From contig CAWUCO010000167.1 in assembly GCA_963920705.1 (NCBI GenBank), positions 186,001 to 250,000 on the forward strand: a DNA stretch of 64,000 nucleotides, in the 5' to 3' direction. Numbering within the stretch: the stretch's first letter is position 1; the number at the start of each line of letters is the position of its first letter. The notes beneath the pieces are model-generated. The model worked only from the letters and a program-made list of their open reading frames with translations, did not search any database and was not told the origin of the DNA. The stretch comes from Odiellus spinosus (lineage: Eukaryota; Arthropoda; Arachnida; Opiliones; Phalangiidae). Below are positions 1 through 13,075 of this stretch, piece after piece. Both the position numbers and the translations under genes were made by a program.

Positions 1-960
1 ATATTAGATGTTTTTAGAATTGACCATATTTTCCATGTTTTTCAACGGATTTTCCAAAACTCTTGTTTTTTAGATAGTCCAATATTTGCTCTTTCGATAG
101 GTGTTGATTTTGTCTAAATCGCTTAAAAATCAAATGTTTTGTGTCCATTTGAATCCAATAATCTTGGATTTCTAAGCGTTTTTGCTTAATTTTAACCAAT
201 TTTATATTTGTCACGTTTTGGCAATTTAGACAAAACCAGTCATTCGAAGAGCAGTTAATGGACAGTCTAAATAATAAGAGTTTTCAAAAATCCGTTGAAA
301 AACAAGAAAAATATGGCCAATTCAAGAAATCATACAATATCAAAATAGTCAAATTTCAGATTTTAAAAATTCGCTTTTTGATATTAGATGTTTTTAGAAT
401 TGACCATATTTTCCATGTTTTTCAACGGATTTTCCAAAACTCTTGTTTTTTAGATAGTCCAATATTTGCTCTTTCGATAGGTGTTGATTTTGTCTAAATC
501 GCTTAAAAATCAAATGTTTTGTGTCCATTTGAATCCAATAATCTTGGATTTTTAAGCGTTTTTGCTTAATTTTAACCAATTTTATATTTGTCACGTTTTG
601 GCAATTTAGACAAAACCAGTCATTCGAAGAGCAGTTAATGGACAGTCTAAATAATAAGAGTTTTCAAAAATCCGTTGAAAAACAAGAAAAATATGGCCAA
701 TTCAAGAAATCATACAATATCAAAATAGTCAAATTTCAGATTTTAAAAATTCGCTTTTTGATATTAGATGTTTTTTGAATTGACCATATTTTCCATGTTT
801 TTCAACGGATTTTCCAAAATTCTTGTTTTTTAGATAGTCCAATATTTGTTCTTTCGATAGGTGTTGATTTTGGATAATCGCTTAAAAATCAAATGTTTTG
901 TGTCCATTTGAATCCAATAATCTTGGATTTTTAAGCGTTTTTGCTTAATTTTAACCAATT
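1..960. repeat. Short (380-bp) monomer variants at the left edge
   Basis: The first two full repeats are 380 bp apart rather than 383. They share ACAAAACCAGTCATTCGAAG and GAGCAGTTAATGG near 232-260 and 612-640, where most monomers have ACAAAACCAAAGTCATTCGAAA and GAGCAATTAATGG. These two neighbours are almost identical to each other, so this looks like a very recent local duplication of a variant monomer. The variant was not seen elsewhere in the window. Confidence 0.75.
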
Positions 961-2759
961 TTATATTTGTCACGTTTTGGCAATTTAGACAAAACCAAAG
1001 TCATTCGAAAGAGCAATTAATGAACAGTCTAAATAATAAGAGTTTTCAAAAATCCGTTGAAAAGCAAGAAAAATATGGCCAATTCAAGAAATCATATAAT
1101 ATCAAAATAGTCAAATTTCAGATTTTAAAAATTCGCTTTTTGATATTAGATGTTTTTTGAATTGACCATATTTTCCATGTTTTTCAACGGATTTTCCAAA
1201 ACTCTTGTTTTTTAGATAGTCCAATATTTGCTCTTTCGATAGGTGTTGATTTTGTCTAAATCGCTTAAAAATCAAATGTTTTGTGTCCATTTGTATCCAA
1301 TAATCTTGGATTTTTAAGCGTTTTTGCTTAATTTTAACCAATTTTATATTTGTCACGTTTTGGCAATTTAGACAAAACCAAAGTCATTCGGAAGAGCAAT
1401 TAATGGACAGTCTAAATAATAAGAGTTTTCAAAAATCCGTTGAAAAACAAGAAAAATATGACCAATTCAAGAAATCATACAATATCAAAATAGTCAAATT
1501 ACAGATTTTAAAAATTCGCTTTTTGATATTAGATGTTTTTTGAATTGGCCATATTTTCCATGTTTTTCAACGGATTTTCCAAAACTCTTGTTTTTTAGAT
1601 AGTCTAATATTTTCTCTTTCGATAGTTGTTGATTTTGTCTAAATCGCTTAAAAATCAAATGTTTTGTGTCCATTTGAATCCAATAATCTTAGATTTTGAA
1701 GTGTTTTTTCTTAATTTTAACCAATTTTATATTTGTCACGTTTTGGCAATTTAGACAAAACCAAAGTCATTCGAAAGAGCAATAAATGGACAGTCTAAAT
1801 AATAAGAGTTTTCAAAAATCCGTTGAAAAACAAGAAAAATATAGCCAATTCAAAAAATCATACAATATCAAAATAGTCAAATTTCAGATTTTAAAAATTC
1901 GCTTTTTGATATTAGATGTTTTTAGAATTGACCATATTTTCCATGTTTTTCAACGGATTTTCCAAAACTCTTGTTTTTTAGATAGTCCAATATTTGTTCT
2001 TTCGATAGGTGTTGATTATGTCTAAATCGCTTAAAAATCAAATGTTTTGTGTCCATTTGAATCCAATAATCTTGGATTTTTAAGCGTTTTTGCTTAATTT
2101 TAACCAATTTTATATTTGTCACGTTTTGGCAATTTAGACAAAACCAAAGTCATTCGAAAGAGCAATTAATGGACAGTCTAAATAATAAGAGTTTTCAAAA
2201 ATCCGTTGAAAAACAAGAAAAATATGGCCAATTCAAGAAATCATACAATATCAAAATAGTCAAATTTCAGATTTTAAAAATTCGCTTTTTGATATTATAT
2301 GTTTTTTGAATTGACCATATTTTCCATGTTTTTCCACGGATTTTCCAAAACTATTGTTTTTTAGTTAGACCAATATTTGCTCTTTCGAGTGGTGTTAATT
2401 TTGTCTAAATCGCTTAAAAATCAAATGTTTTGTGTCCATTTGAATCCAATAATCTTGGATTTTTAAGCGTTTTTGCTTAATTTTAACCAATTTTATATTT
2501 GTCACGTTTTGGCAATTTAGACCAAACCAAAGTCATTCGAAAGAGCAATTAATGGACAGTCTAAATAATAAGAGTTTTCAAAAATCCGTTGAAAAACAAG
2601 AAAAATATGACCAATTCAATAAATCATACAATATCAAAATAGTCAAATTTCAGATTTTAAAAATTCGCTTTTTGATATTAGATGTTTTTAGAATTGACCA
2701 TATTTTCCATGTTTTTCAACGGATTTTCCAAAACTCTTGTTTTTTAGATAGTCCAATAT

Positions 2760-5700
2760 TTTCTCTTTCGATAGGTGTTGATTTTGTCTAAATCGCTTAA
2801 AAATCAAATGTTTTGTGTCCATTTGAATAAAATAATCATAGATTTTGAAGTGTTTTTGCTTAATTTTAACCAATTTTATATTTGTCACGTTTTGGCAATT
2901 TAGACAAAACCAAAGTCATTCGAAAGAGCAATTAATGGACAGTCTTAATAATAAGAGTTTTCAAAAATCCGTTGAAAAACAAGAAAAATATGGCCAATTC
3001 AAGAAATCATACAATATCAAAATAGTCAAATTTCAGATTTTAAAAATTCGCTTTTTGATATTAGATGTTTTTTGAATTGACCATATTTTCCATGTTTTTC
3101 AACGGATTTTCCAAAACTCTTGTTTTTTAGATAGTCCAATATTTGCTCTTTCGATAGGTGTTGATTTTGTCTAAATCGCTTAAAAATCAAATGTTTTGTG
3201 TCCATTTGAATCCAATAATCTTGGATTTTTAAGCGTTTTTGCTTAATTTTAACCAATTTTATATTTGTCACGTTTTGGCAATTTAGACAAAACCAAAGTC
3301 ATTCGAAATAGCAATTAATGGATAGTCTAAATAATAAGAGTTTTCAAAAATCCGTTGAAAAACAAGAAAAATATGGCAAATTCAAGAAATCATACAATAT
3401 CAAAATAGTCAAATTTCAGATTTTAAAAATTCGCTTTTTGATATTAGATGTTTTTTGAATTGACCATATTTTCCATGTTTTTCAACGGATTTTCCAAAAC
3501 TCTTGTTTTTTAGATAGACCAATATTTGTTCTTTCGATAGGTGTTAATTTTGTCTAAATCGCTTAAAAATCAAATGTTTTGTGTCCATTTGAATCCAATA
3601 ATCTTTGATTTTTAAGCGTTTTTGCTTAATTTTAACCAATTTTATATTTGTCACGTTTTGGCAATTTAGACAAAACCAAAGCCATTCGAAAGAGCAATTA
3701 ATGGACAGTCTAAATAATAAGAGTTTTCAAAAATCCGTTGAAAAACAAGAAAAATATGGCCAATTCAAGAAATCATACAATATCAAAATAGTCAAATTTC
3801 AGATTTTAAAAATTCGCTTTTTGATATTAGATGTTTTTAGAATTGACCATATTTTCCATGTTTTTCAACGGATTTTCCAAAACTCTTGTTTTTTAGATAG
3901 TCCAAAATTTGCTCTTTCGATAGGTGTTAATTTTGTCTAAATTGCTTAAAAATCAAATGTTTTGTGTCCAGTTGAATCCAATAATCTTTGATTTTTAAGC
4001 GTTTTTGCTTAATTTTAACCAATTTTATATTAGTCACGTTTTGGCAATTTAGACAAAACCAAAGTCATTCGAAAGAGCAATTAATGGACAGTCTAAATAA
4101 TAAGAGTTTTCAAAAATCCGTTGAAAAACAAGAAAAATATGGCAAATTCAAGAAATCATACAATATCAAAATAGTCAAATTTCAGATTTTAAAAATTCGC
4201 TTTTTGATATTAGATATTTTTAGAATTGACCATATTTTCCATGTTTTTCCACGGATTTTCCAAAACTCTTGTTTTTTAGATAGACCAATATTTTCTCTTT
4301 CGATAGGTGTTGATTTTGTCTAAATCGCTTAAAAATCAAATGTTTTGTGTCCATTTGAATAAAATAATCATAGATTTTGAAGTGTTTTTGCTTAATTTTA
4401 ACCAATTTTATATTTGTCACGTTTTGGCAATTTAGACAAAACCAAAGTCATTCGAAAGAGCAATTAATGGACAGTCTTAATAATAAGAGTTTTCAAAAAT
4501 CCGTTGAAAAACAAGAAAAATATGGCCAATTCAAGAAATCATACAATATCAAAATAGTCAAATTTCAGATTTTAAAAATTCGCTTTTTGATATTAGATGT
4601 TTTTTGAATTGACCATATTTTCCATGTTTTTCAACGGATTTTCCAAAACTCTTGTTTTTTAGATAGTCCAATATTTGCTCTTTCGATAGGTGTTGATTTT
4701 GTCTAAATCGCTTAAAAATCAAATGTTTTGTGTCCATTTGAATCCAATAATCTTGGATTTTTAAGCGTTTTTGCTTAATTTTAACCAATTTTATATTTGT
4801 CACGTTTTGGCAATTTAGACAAAACCAAAGTCATTCGAAATAGCAATTAATGGATAGTCTAAATAATAAGAGTTTTCAAAAATCCGTTGAAAAACAAGAA
4901 AAATATGGCAAATTCAAGAAATCATACAATATCAAAATAGTCAAATTTCAGATTTTAAAAATTCGCTTTTTGATATTAGATGTTTTTTGAATTGACCATA
5001 TTTTCCATGTTTTTCAACGGATTTTCCAAAACTCTTGTTTTTTAGATAGACCAATATTTGTTCTTTCGATAGGTGTTAATTTTGTCTAAATCGCTTAAAA
5101 ATCAAATGTTTTGTGTCCATTTGAATCCAATAATCTTTGATTTTTAAGCGTTTTTGCTTAATTTTAACCAATTTTATATTTGTCACGTTTTGGCAATTTA
5201 GACAAAACCAAAGCCATTCGAAAGAGCAATTAATGGACAGTCTAAATAATAAGAGTTTTCAAAAATCCGTTGAAAAACAAGAAAAATATGGCCAATTCAA
5301 GAAATCATACAATATCAAAATAGTCAAATTTCAGATTTTAAAAATTCGCTTTTTGATATTAGATGTTTTTAGAATTGACCATATTTTCCATGTTTTTCAA
5401 CGGATTTTCCAAAACTCTTGTTTTTTAGATAGTCCAAAATTTGCTCTTTCGATAGGTGTTAATTTTGTCTAAATTGCTTAAAAATCAAATGTTTTGTGTC
5501 CAGTTGAATCCAATAATCTTTGATTTTTAAGCGTTTTTGCTTAATTTTAACCAATTTTATATTAGTCACGTTTTGGCAATTTAGACAAAACCAAAGTCAT
5601 TCGAAAGAGCAATTAATGGACAGTCTAAATAATAAGAGTTTTCAAAAATCCGTTGAAAAACAAGAAAAATATGACCAATTCAAGAAATCATACAATATCA

Positions 5701-5820
5701 AAATAGTCAAATTTCAGATTTTAAAAATTCGCTTTTTGATATTAGATATTTTTAGAATTGACCATATTTTCCATGTTTTTCCACGGATTTTCCAAAACTC
5801 TTGTTTTTTAGATAGACCAA
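2760..5820. repeat. Higher-order repeat: two copies of a 4-monomer block (1,532 bp)
   Basis: Bases from about 2760 to 4291 recur at about 4292-5823, 1,532 bp (4 x 383) downstream. The match includes a distinctive linker variant with GAATAAAATAATCATAG, a monomer with GAAATAGCAATTAATGGATAG, and one with TATTAGTCACG. The order of variants is kept, so the four monomers were copied as a unit. Confidence 0.85.
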
Positions 5821-7049
5821 TATTTGCTCTTTCGAGTGGTGTTAATTTTGTCTAAATCGCTTAAAAATCAAATGTTTTGTGTCCATTTGAATCCAATAAT
5901 CTTGGATTTTTAAGCGTTTTTGCTTAATTTTAACCAATTTTATATTTGTCACGTTTTGGCAATTTAGACAAAACCAAAGTCATTCGAAATAGCAATTAAT
6001 GGATAGTCTAAATAATAAGAGTTTTCAAAAATCCGTTGAAAAACAAGAAAAATATGGCAAATTCAAGAAATCATACAATATCAAAATAGTCAAATTTCAG
6101 ATTTTAAAAATTCGCTTTTTCATATTAGATGTTTTTTGAATTGACCATATTTTCCATGTTTTTCAACGGATTTTCCAAAACTCTTGTTTTTTAGATAGAC
6201 CAATATTTGTTCTTTCGATAGGTGTTAATTTTGTCTAAATCGCTTAAAAATCAAATGTTTTGTGTCCATTTGAATCCAATAATCTTTGATTTTTAAGCGT
6301 TTTTGCTTAATTTTAACCAATTTTATATTTGTCACGTTTTGGCAATTTAGACAAAACCAAAGCCATTCGAAAGAGCAATTAATGGACAGTCTAAATAATA
6401 AGAGTTTTCAAAAATACGTTGAAAAACAAGAAAAATATGGCCAATTCAAGAAATCATACAATATCAAAATAGTCAAATTTCAGATTTTAAAAATTCGCTT
6501 TTTGATATTAGATGTTTTTAGAATTGACCATATTTTCCATGTTTTTCAACGGATTTTCCAAAACTCTTGTTTTTTAGATAGTCCAAAATTTGCTCTTTCG
6601 ATAGGTGTTGATTTTGCGTAATCGCTTAAAAATCAAATGTTTTGTTTCCATTTGAATCCAATAATCTTGGATTTTTAAGCGTTTTTGCTTAATTTTAACC
6701 AATTTTATATTTGTCACGTTTTGGCAATTTAGACAAAACCAAAGTCATTCGAAAGAGCAATTAATGGACAGTCTCAATAATAAGAGTTTTCAAAAATCCG
6801 TTAAAAACAAGAAAAATATGGCCAATTCAAGAAATCATATAATATCAAAATAGTCAAATTTCAGATTTTAAAAATTCGCTTTTTGATATTAGATGTTTTT
6901 AGAATTGACCATATTTTCCATGTTTTTCAACGGATTTTCCAAAACTCTTGTTTTTTAGATAGTCCAAAATTTGCTCTTTCGATAGGTGTTAATTTTGTCT
7001 AAATTGCTTAAAAATCAAATGTTTTGTGTCCATTTGAATCCAATAATCT

Positions 7050-7440
7050 TTGATTTTTAAGCGTTTTTGCTTAATTTTAACCAATTTTATATTTTTCACG
7101 TTTTGGCAATTTAGACAAAACCAAAGTCATTCGAAAGAGCAATTAATGGACAGTCTAAATAATAAGAGTTTTCAAAAATCCGTTGAAAAACAAGAAAAAT
7201 ATGACCAATTCAAGAAATCATTTTTCCAAAACTCTTGTTTTTTAGATAGTCCAATATTTTCTCTTTCGATAGGTGTTGATTTTGTCTAAATCGCTTAAAA
7301 ATCAAATGTTTTGTGTCCATTTGAATAAAATAATCATAGATTTTGAAGTGTTTTTGCTTAATTTTAACCAATTTTATATTTGTCACGTTTGGGCAATTTA
7401 GACAAAACCAAAGTCATTCGAAAGACAGTCTTATTAATAA
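7050..7440. repeat. Truncated monomer pair (96-bp and 12-bp deletions), copy 1
   Basis: At about 7221 the sequence jumps from AAGAAATCAT straight to TTTTCCAAAACTC. This removes 96 bp that include the palindrome centre and the inner part of arm 2. The next monomer lacks 12 bp, reading CATTCGAAAGACAGTC near 7425 where others have GAGCAATTAATGGACAGTC. No microhomology is obvious at the large junction. The lesion fuses the two arms into a shorter reading frame, a repeat artefact rather than a gene. Confidence 0.85.
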
Positions 7441-7644
7441 GAGTTTTCAAAAATCCGTTGAAAAACAAGAAAAATATGGCCAATTCAAGAAATCATACAA
7501 TATCAAAATAGTCAAATTTCAGATTTTAAAAATTCGCTTTTTGATATTAGATGTTTTTTGAATTGACCATATTTTCCATGTTTTTCAACGGATTTTCCAA
7601 AACTCTTGTTTTTTAGATAGACCAATATTTGTTCTTTCGATAGG

Positions 7645-10600
7645 TGTTAATTTTGTCTAAATCGCTTAAAAATCAAATGTTTTGTGTCCATTTGAATCCA
7701 ATAATCTTTGATTTTTAAGCGTTTTTGCTTAATTTTAACCAATTTTATATTAGTCACGTTTTGGCAATTTAGACAAAACCAAAGTCATTCGAAAGAGCAA
7801 TTAATGGACAGTCTAAATAATAAGAGTTTTCAAAAATCCGTTGAAAAACAAGATTAATATGGCAAATTCAAGAAATCATACAATATCAAAATAGTCAAAT
7901 TTCAGATTTTAAAAATTCGCTTTTTGATATTAGATGTTTTTTGAATTGGCCATATTTTCCATGTTTTTCAACGGATTTTCCAAAACTCTTGTTTTTTAGA
8001 TAGTCCAATATTTTCTCTTTCGATAGGTGTTGATTTTGTCTAAATCGCTTAAAAATCAAATGTTTTGTGTCCATTTGAATCCAATAATCTTAGATTTTGA
8101 AGTGTTTTTTCTTAATTTTAACCAATTTTATATTTGTCACGTTTTGGCAATTTAGACAAAACCAAAGTCATTCGAAAGAGCAATTAATGGACAGTCTAAA
8201 TAATAAGAGTTTTCAAAAATCCGTTGAAAAACAAGAAAAATATGGCCAATTCAAAAAATCATACAATATCAAAATAGTCAAATTTCAGATTTTAAAAATT
8301 CGCTTTTTGATATTAGATGTTTTTAGAATTGACCATATTTTCCATGTTTTTCAACGGATTTTCCAAAACTCTTGTTTTTTAGATAGTCCAATATTTGCTC
8401 TTTCGATAGGTGTTGATTTTGTCTAAATCGCTTAAAAATCAAATGTTTTGTGTCCATTTGAATCCAATAATCTTGGATTTTTAAGCGTTTTTGCTTAATT
8501 TTAACCAATTTTATATTTGTCACGTTTTGGCAATTTAGACAAAACCAAAGTCATTCGAAATAGCAATTAATGGATAGTCTAAATAATAAGAGTTTTCAAA
8601 AATCCGTTGAAAAACAAGAAAAATATGGCAAATTCAAGAAATCATACAATATCAAAATAGTCAAATTTCAGATTTTAAAAATTCGCTTTTTGATATTAGA
8701 TGTTTTTTGAATTGACCATATTTTCCATGTTTTTCAACGGATTTTCCAAAACTCTTGTTTTTTAGATAGACCAATATTTGTTCTTTCGATAGGTGTTAAT
8801 TTTGTCTAAATCGCTTAAAAATCAAATGTTTTGTGTCCATTTGAATCCAATAATCTTTGATTTTTAAGCGTTTTTGCTTAATTTTAACCAATTTTATATT
8901 TGTCACGTTTTGGCAATTTAGACAAAACCAAAGCCATTCGAAAGAGCAATTAATGGACAGTCTAAATAATAAGAGTTTTCAAAAATCCGTTGAAAAACAA
9001 GAAAAATATGGCCAATTCAAGAAATCATACAATATCAAAATAGTCAAATTTCAGATTTTAAAAATTCGCTTTTTGATATTAGATGTTTTTAGAATTGACC
9101 ATATTTTCCATGTTTTTCAACGGATTTTCCAAAACTCTTGTTTTTTAGATAGTCCAAAATTTGCTCTTTCGATAGGTGTTAATTTTGTCTAAATTGCTTA
9201 AAAATCAAATGTTTTGTGTCCAGTTGAATCCAATAATCTTTGATTTTTAAGCGTTTTTGCTTAATTTTAACCAATTTTATATTAGTCACGTTTTGGCAAT
9301 TTAGACAAAACCAAAGTCATTCGAAAGAGCAATTAATGGACAGTCTAAATAATAAGAGTTTTCAAAAATCCGTTGAAAAACAAGAAAAATATGACCAATT
9401 CAAGAAATCATACAATATCAAAATAGTCAAATTTCAGATTTTAAAAATTCGCTTTTTGATATTAGATATTTTTAGAATTGACCATATTTTCCATGTTTTT
9501 CCACGGATTTTCCAAAACTCTTGTTTTTTAGATAGACCAATATTTGCTCTTTCGAGTGGTGTTAATTTTGTCTAAATCGCTTAAAAATCAAATGTTTTGT
9601 GTCCATTTGAATCCAATAATCTTTGATTTTTAAGCGTTTTTGCTTAATTTTAACCAATTTTATATTAGTCACGTTTTGGCAATTTAGACAAAACCAAAGT
9701 CATTCGAAAGAGCAATTAATGGACAGTCTAAATAATAAGAGTTTTCAAAAATCCGTTGAAAAACAAGATTAATATGGCAAATTCAAGAAATCATACAATA
9801 TCAAAATAGTCAAATTTCAGATTTTAAAAATTCGCTTTTTGATATTAGATGTTTTTTGAATTGGCCATATTTTCCATGTTTTTCAACGGATTTTCCAAAA
9901 CTCTTGTTTTTTAGATAGTCCAATATTTTCTCTTTCGATAGGTGTTGATTTTGTCTAAATCGCTTAAAAATCAAATGTTTTGTGTCCATTTGAATCCAAT
10001 AATCTTAGATTTTGAAGTGTTTTTTCTTAATTTTAACCAATTTTATATTTGTCACGTTTTGGCAATTTAGACAAAACCAAAGTCAATCGAAAGAGCAATT
10101 AATGGACAGTCTAAATAATAAGAGTTTTCAAAAATCCGTTGAAAAACAAGAAAAATATGGCCAATTCAAAAAATCATACAATATCAAAATAGTCAAATTT
10201 CAGATTTTAAAAATTCGCTTTTTGATATTAGATGTTTTTAGAATTGACCATATTTTCCATGTTTTTCAACGGATTTTCCAAAACTCTTGTTTTTTAGATA
10301 GTCCAATATTTGCTCTTTCGATAGGTGTTGATTTTGTCTAAATCGCTTAAAAATCAAATGTTTTGTGTCCATTTGAATCCAATAATCTTGGATTTTTAAG
10401 CGTTTTTGCTTAATTTTAACCAATTTTATATTTGTCACGTTTTGGCAATTTAGACAAAACCAAAGTCATTCGAAATAGCAATTAATGGATAGTCTAAATA
10501 ATAAGAGTTTTCAAAAATCCGTTGAAAAACAAGAAAAATATGGCAAATTCAAGAAATCATACAATATCAAAATAGTCAAATTTCAGATTTTAAAAATTCG

Positions 10601-11530
10601 CTTTTTGATATTAGATGTTTTTTGAATTGACCATATTTTCCATGTTTTTCAACGGATTTTCCAAAACTCTTGTTTTTTAGATAGACCAATATTTGTTCTT
10701 TCGATAGGTGTTAATTTTGTCTAAATCGCTTAAAAATCAAATGTTTTGTGTCCATTTGAATCCAATAATCTTTGATTTTTAAGCGTTTTTGCTTAATTTT
10801 AACCAATTTTATATTTGTCACGTTTTGGCAATTTAGACAAAACCAAAGCCATTCGAAAGAGCAATTAATGGACAGTCTAAATAATAAGAGTTTTCAAAAA
10901 TCCGTTGAAAAACAAGAAAAATATGGCCAATTCAAGAAATCATACAATATCAAAATAGTCAAATTTCAGATTTTAAAAATTCGCTTTTTGATATTAGATG
11001 TTTTTAGAATTGACCATATTTTCCATGTTTTTCAACGGATTTTCCAAAACTCTTGTTTTTTAGATAGTCCAAAATTTGCTCTTTCGATAGGTGTTAATTT
11101 TGTCTAAATTGCTTAAAAATCAAATGTTTTGTGTCCAGTTGAATCCAATAATCTTTGATTTTTAAGCGTTTTTGCTTAATTTTAACCAATTTTATATTAG
11201 TCACGTTTTGGCAATTTAGACAAAACCAAAGTCATTCGAAAGAGCAATTAATGGACAGTCTAAATAATAAGAGTTTTCAAAAATCCGTTGAAAAACAAGA
11301 AAAATATGACCAATTCAAGAAATCATACAATATCAAAATAGTCAAATTTCAGATTTTAAAAATTCGCTTTTTGATATTAGATATTTTTAGAATTGACCAT
11401 ATTTTCCATGTTTTTCCACGGATTTTCCAAAACTCTTGTTTTTTAGATAGACCAATATTTGCTCTTTCGAGTGGTGTTAATTTTGTCTAAATCGCTTAAA
11501 AATCAAATGTTTTGTGTCCATTTGAATCCA
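7645..11530. repeat. Higher-order repeat: two copies of a 5-monomer block (1,915 bp)
   Basis: Bases from about 7645 to 9559 repeat at about 9560-11474, 1,915 bp (5 x 383) apart, and similarity stops near 11536. Shared markers include ACAAGATTAATATGG, TTAGATTTTGAAGTGTTTTTTC and the AAAGCCATTCG monomer. The second copy has AAAGTCAATCG where the first has AAAGTCATTCG. This block lies inside the larger 5,635-bp duplication, so at least two rounds of exchange are layered here. Confidence 0.85.
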
Positions 11531-12683
11531 ATAATCTTGGATTTTTAAGCGTTTTTGCTTAATTTTAACCAATTTTATATTTGTCACGTTTTGGCAATTT
11601 AGACAAAACCAAAGTCATTCGAAATAGCAATTAATGGATAGTCTAAATAATAAGAGTTTTCAAAAATCCGTTGAAAAACAAGAAAAATATGGCAAATTCA
11701 AGAAATCATACAATATCAAAATAGTCAAATTTCAGATTTTAAAAATTCGCTTTTTGATATTAGATGTTTTTTGAATTGACCATATTTTCCATGTTTTTCA
11801 ACGGATTTTCCAAAACTCTTGTTTTTTAGATAGACCAATATTTGTTCTTTCGATAGGTGTTAATTTTGTCTAAATCGCTTAAAAATCAAATGTTTTGTGT
11901 CCATTTGAATCCAATAATCTTTGATTTTTAAGCGTTTTTGCTTAATTTTAACCAATTTTATATTTGTCACGTTTTGGCAATTTAGACAAAACCAAAGCCA
12001 TTCGAAAGAGCAATTAATGGACAGTCTAAATAATAAGAGTTTTCAAAAATACGTTGAAAAACAAGAAAAATATGGCCAATTCAAGAAATCATACAATATC
12101 AAAATAGTCAAATTTCAGATTTTAAAAATTCGCTTTTTGATATTAGATGTTTTTAGAATTGACCATATTTTCCATGTTTTTCAACGGATTTTCAAAACTC
12201 TTGTTTTTTAGATAGTCCAAAATTTGCTCTTTCGATAGGTGTTGATTTTGCGTAATCGCTTAAAAATCAAATGTTTTGTTTCCATTTGAATCCAATAATC
12301 TTGGATTTTTAAGCGTTTTTGCTTAATTTTAACCAATTTTATATTTGTCACGTTTTGGCAATTTAGACAAAACCAAAGTCATTCGAAAGAGCAATTAATG
12401 GACAGTCTCAATAATAAGAGTTTTCAAAAATCCGTTAAAAACAAGAAAAATATGGCCAATTCAAGAAATCATATAATATCAAAATAGTCAAATTTCAGAT
12501 TTTAAAAATTCGCTTTTTGATATTAGATGTTTTTAGAATTGACCATATTTTCCATGTTTTTCAACGGATTTTCCAAAACTCTTGTTTTTTAGATAGTCCA
12601 AAATTTGCTCTTTCGATAGGTGTTAATTTTGTCTAAATTGCTTAAAAATCAAATGTTTTGTGTCCATTTGAATCCAATAATCT

Positions 12684-13075
12684 TTGATTTTTAAGCGTTT
12701 TTGCTTAATTTTAACCAATTTTATATTTTTCACGTTTTGGCAATTTAGACAAAACCAAAGTCATTCGAAAGAGCAATTAATGGACAGTCTAAATAATAAG
12801 AGTTTTCAAAAATCCGTTGAAAAACAAGAAAAATATGACCAATTCAAGAAATCATTTTTCCAAAACTCTTGTTTTTTAGATAGTCCAATATTTTCTCTTT
12901 CGATAGGTGTTGATTTTGTCTAAATCGCTTAAAAATCAAATGTTTTGTGTCCATTTGAATAAAATAATCATAGATTTTGAAGTGTTTTTGCTTAATTTTA
13001 ACCAATTTTATATTTGTCACGTTTGGGCAATTTAGACAAAACCAAAGTCATTCGAAAGACAGTCTTATTAATAAG
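12684..13075. repeat. Truncated monomer pair, copy 2
   Basis: The same 96-bp deletion (junction near 12855) and the same 12-bp deletion in the following monomer occur here, 5,634 bp after the first pair. Identical breakpoints show that this is a copy of the first event, not a second deletion. The pair is a useful marker for the large duplication. Confidence 0.85.

Noticed and set aside
3605-3940. A 111-codon plus-strand frame repeated many times, as a possible protein family
   Set aside because: It recurs only at the satellite period, is cut short or shifted in many copies, and overlaps a similar frame on the other strand because the monomer is palindromic.
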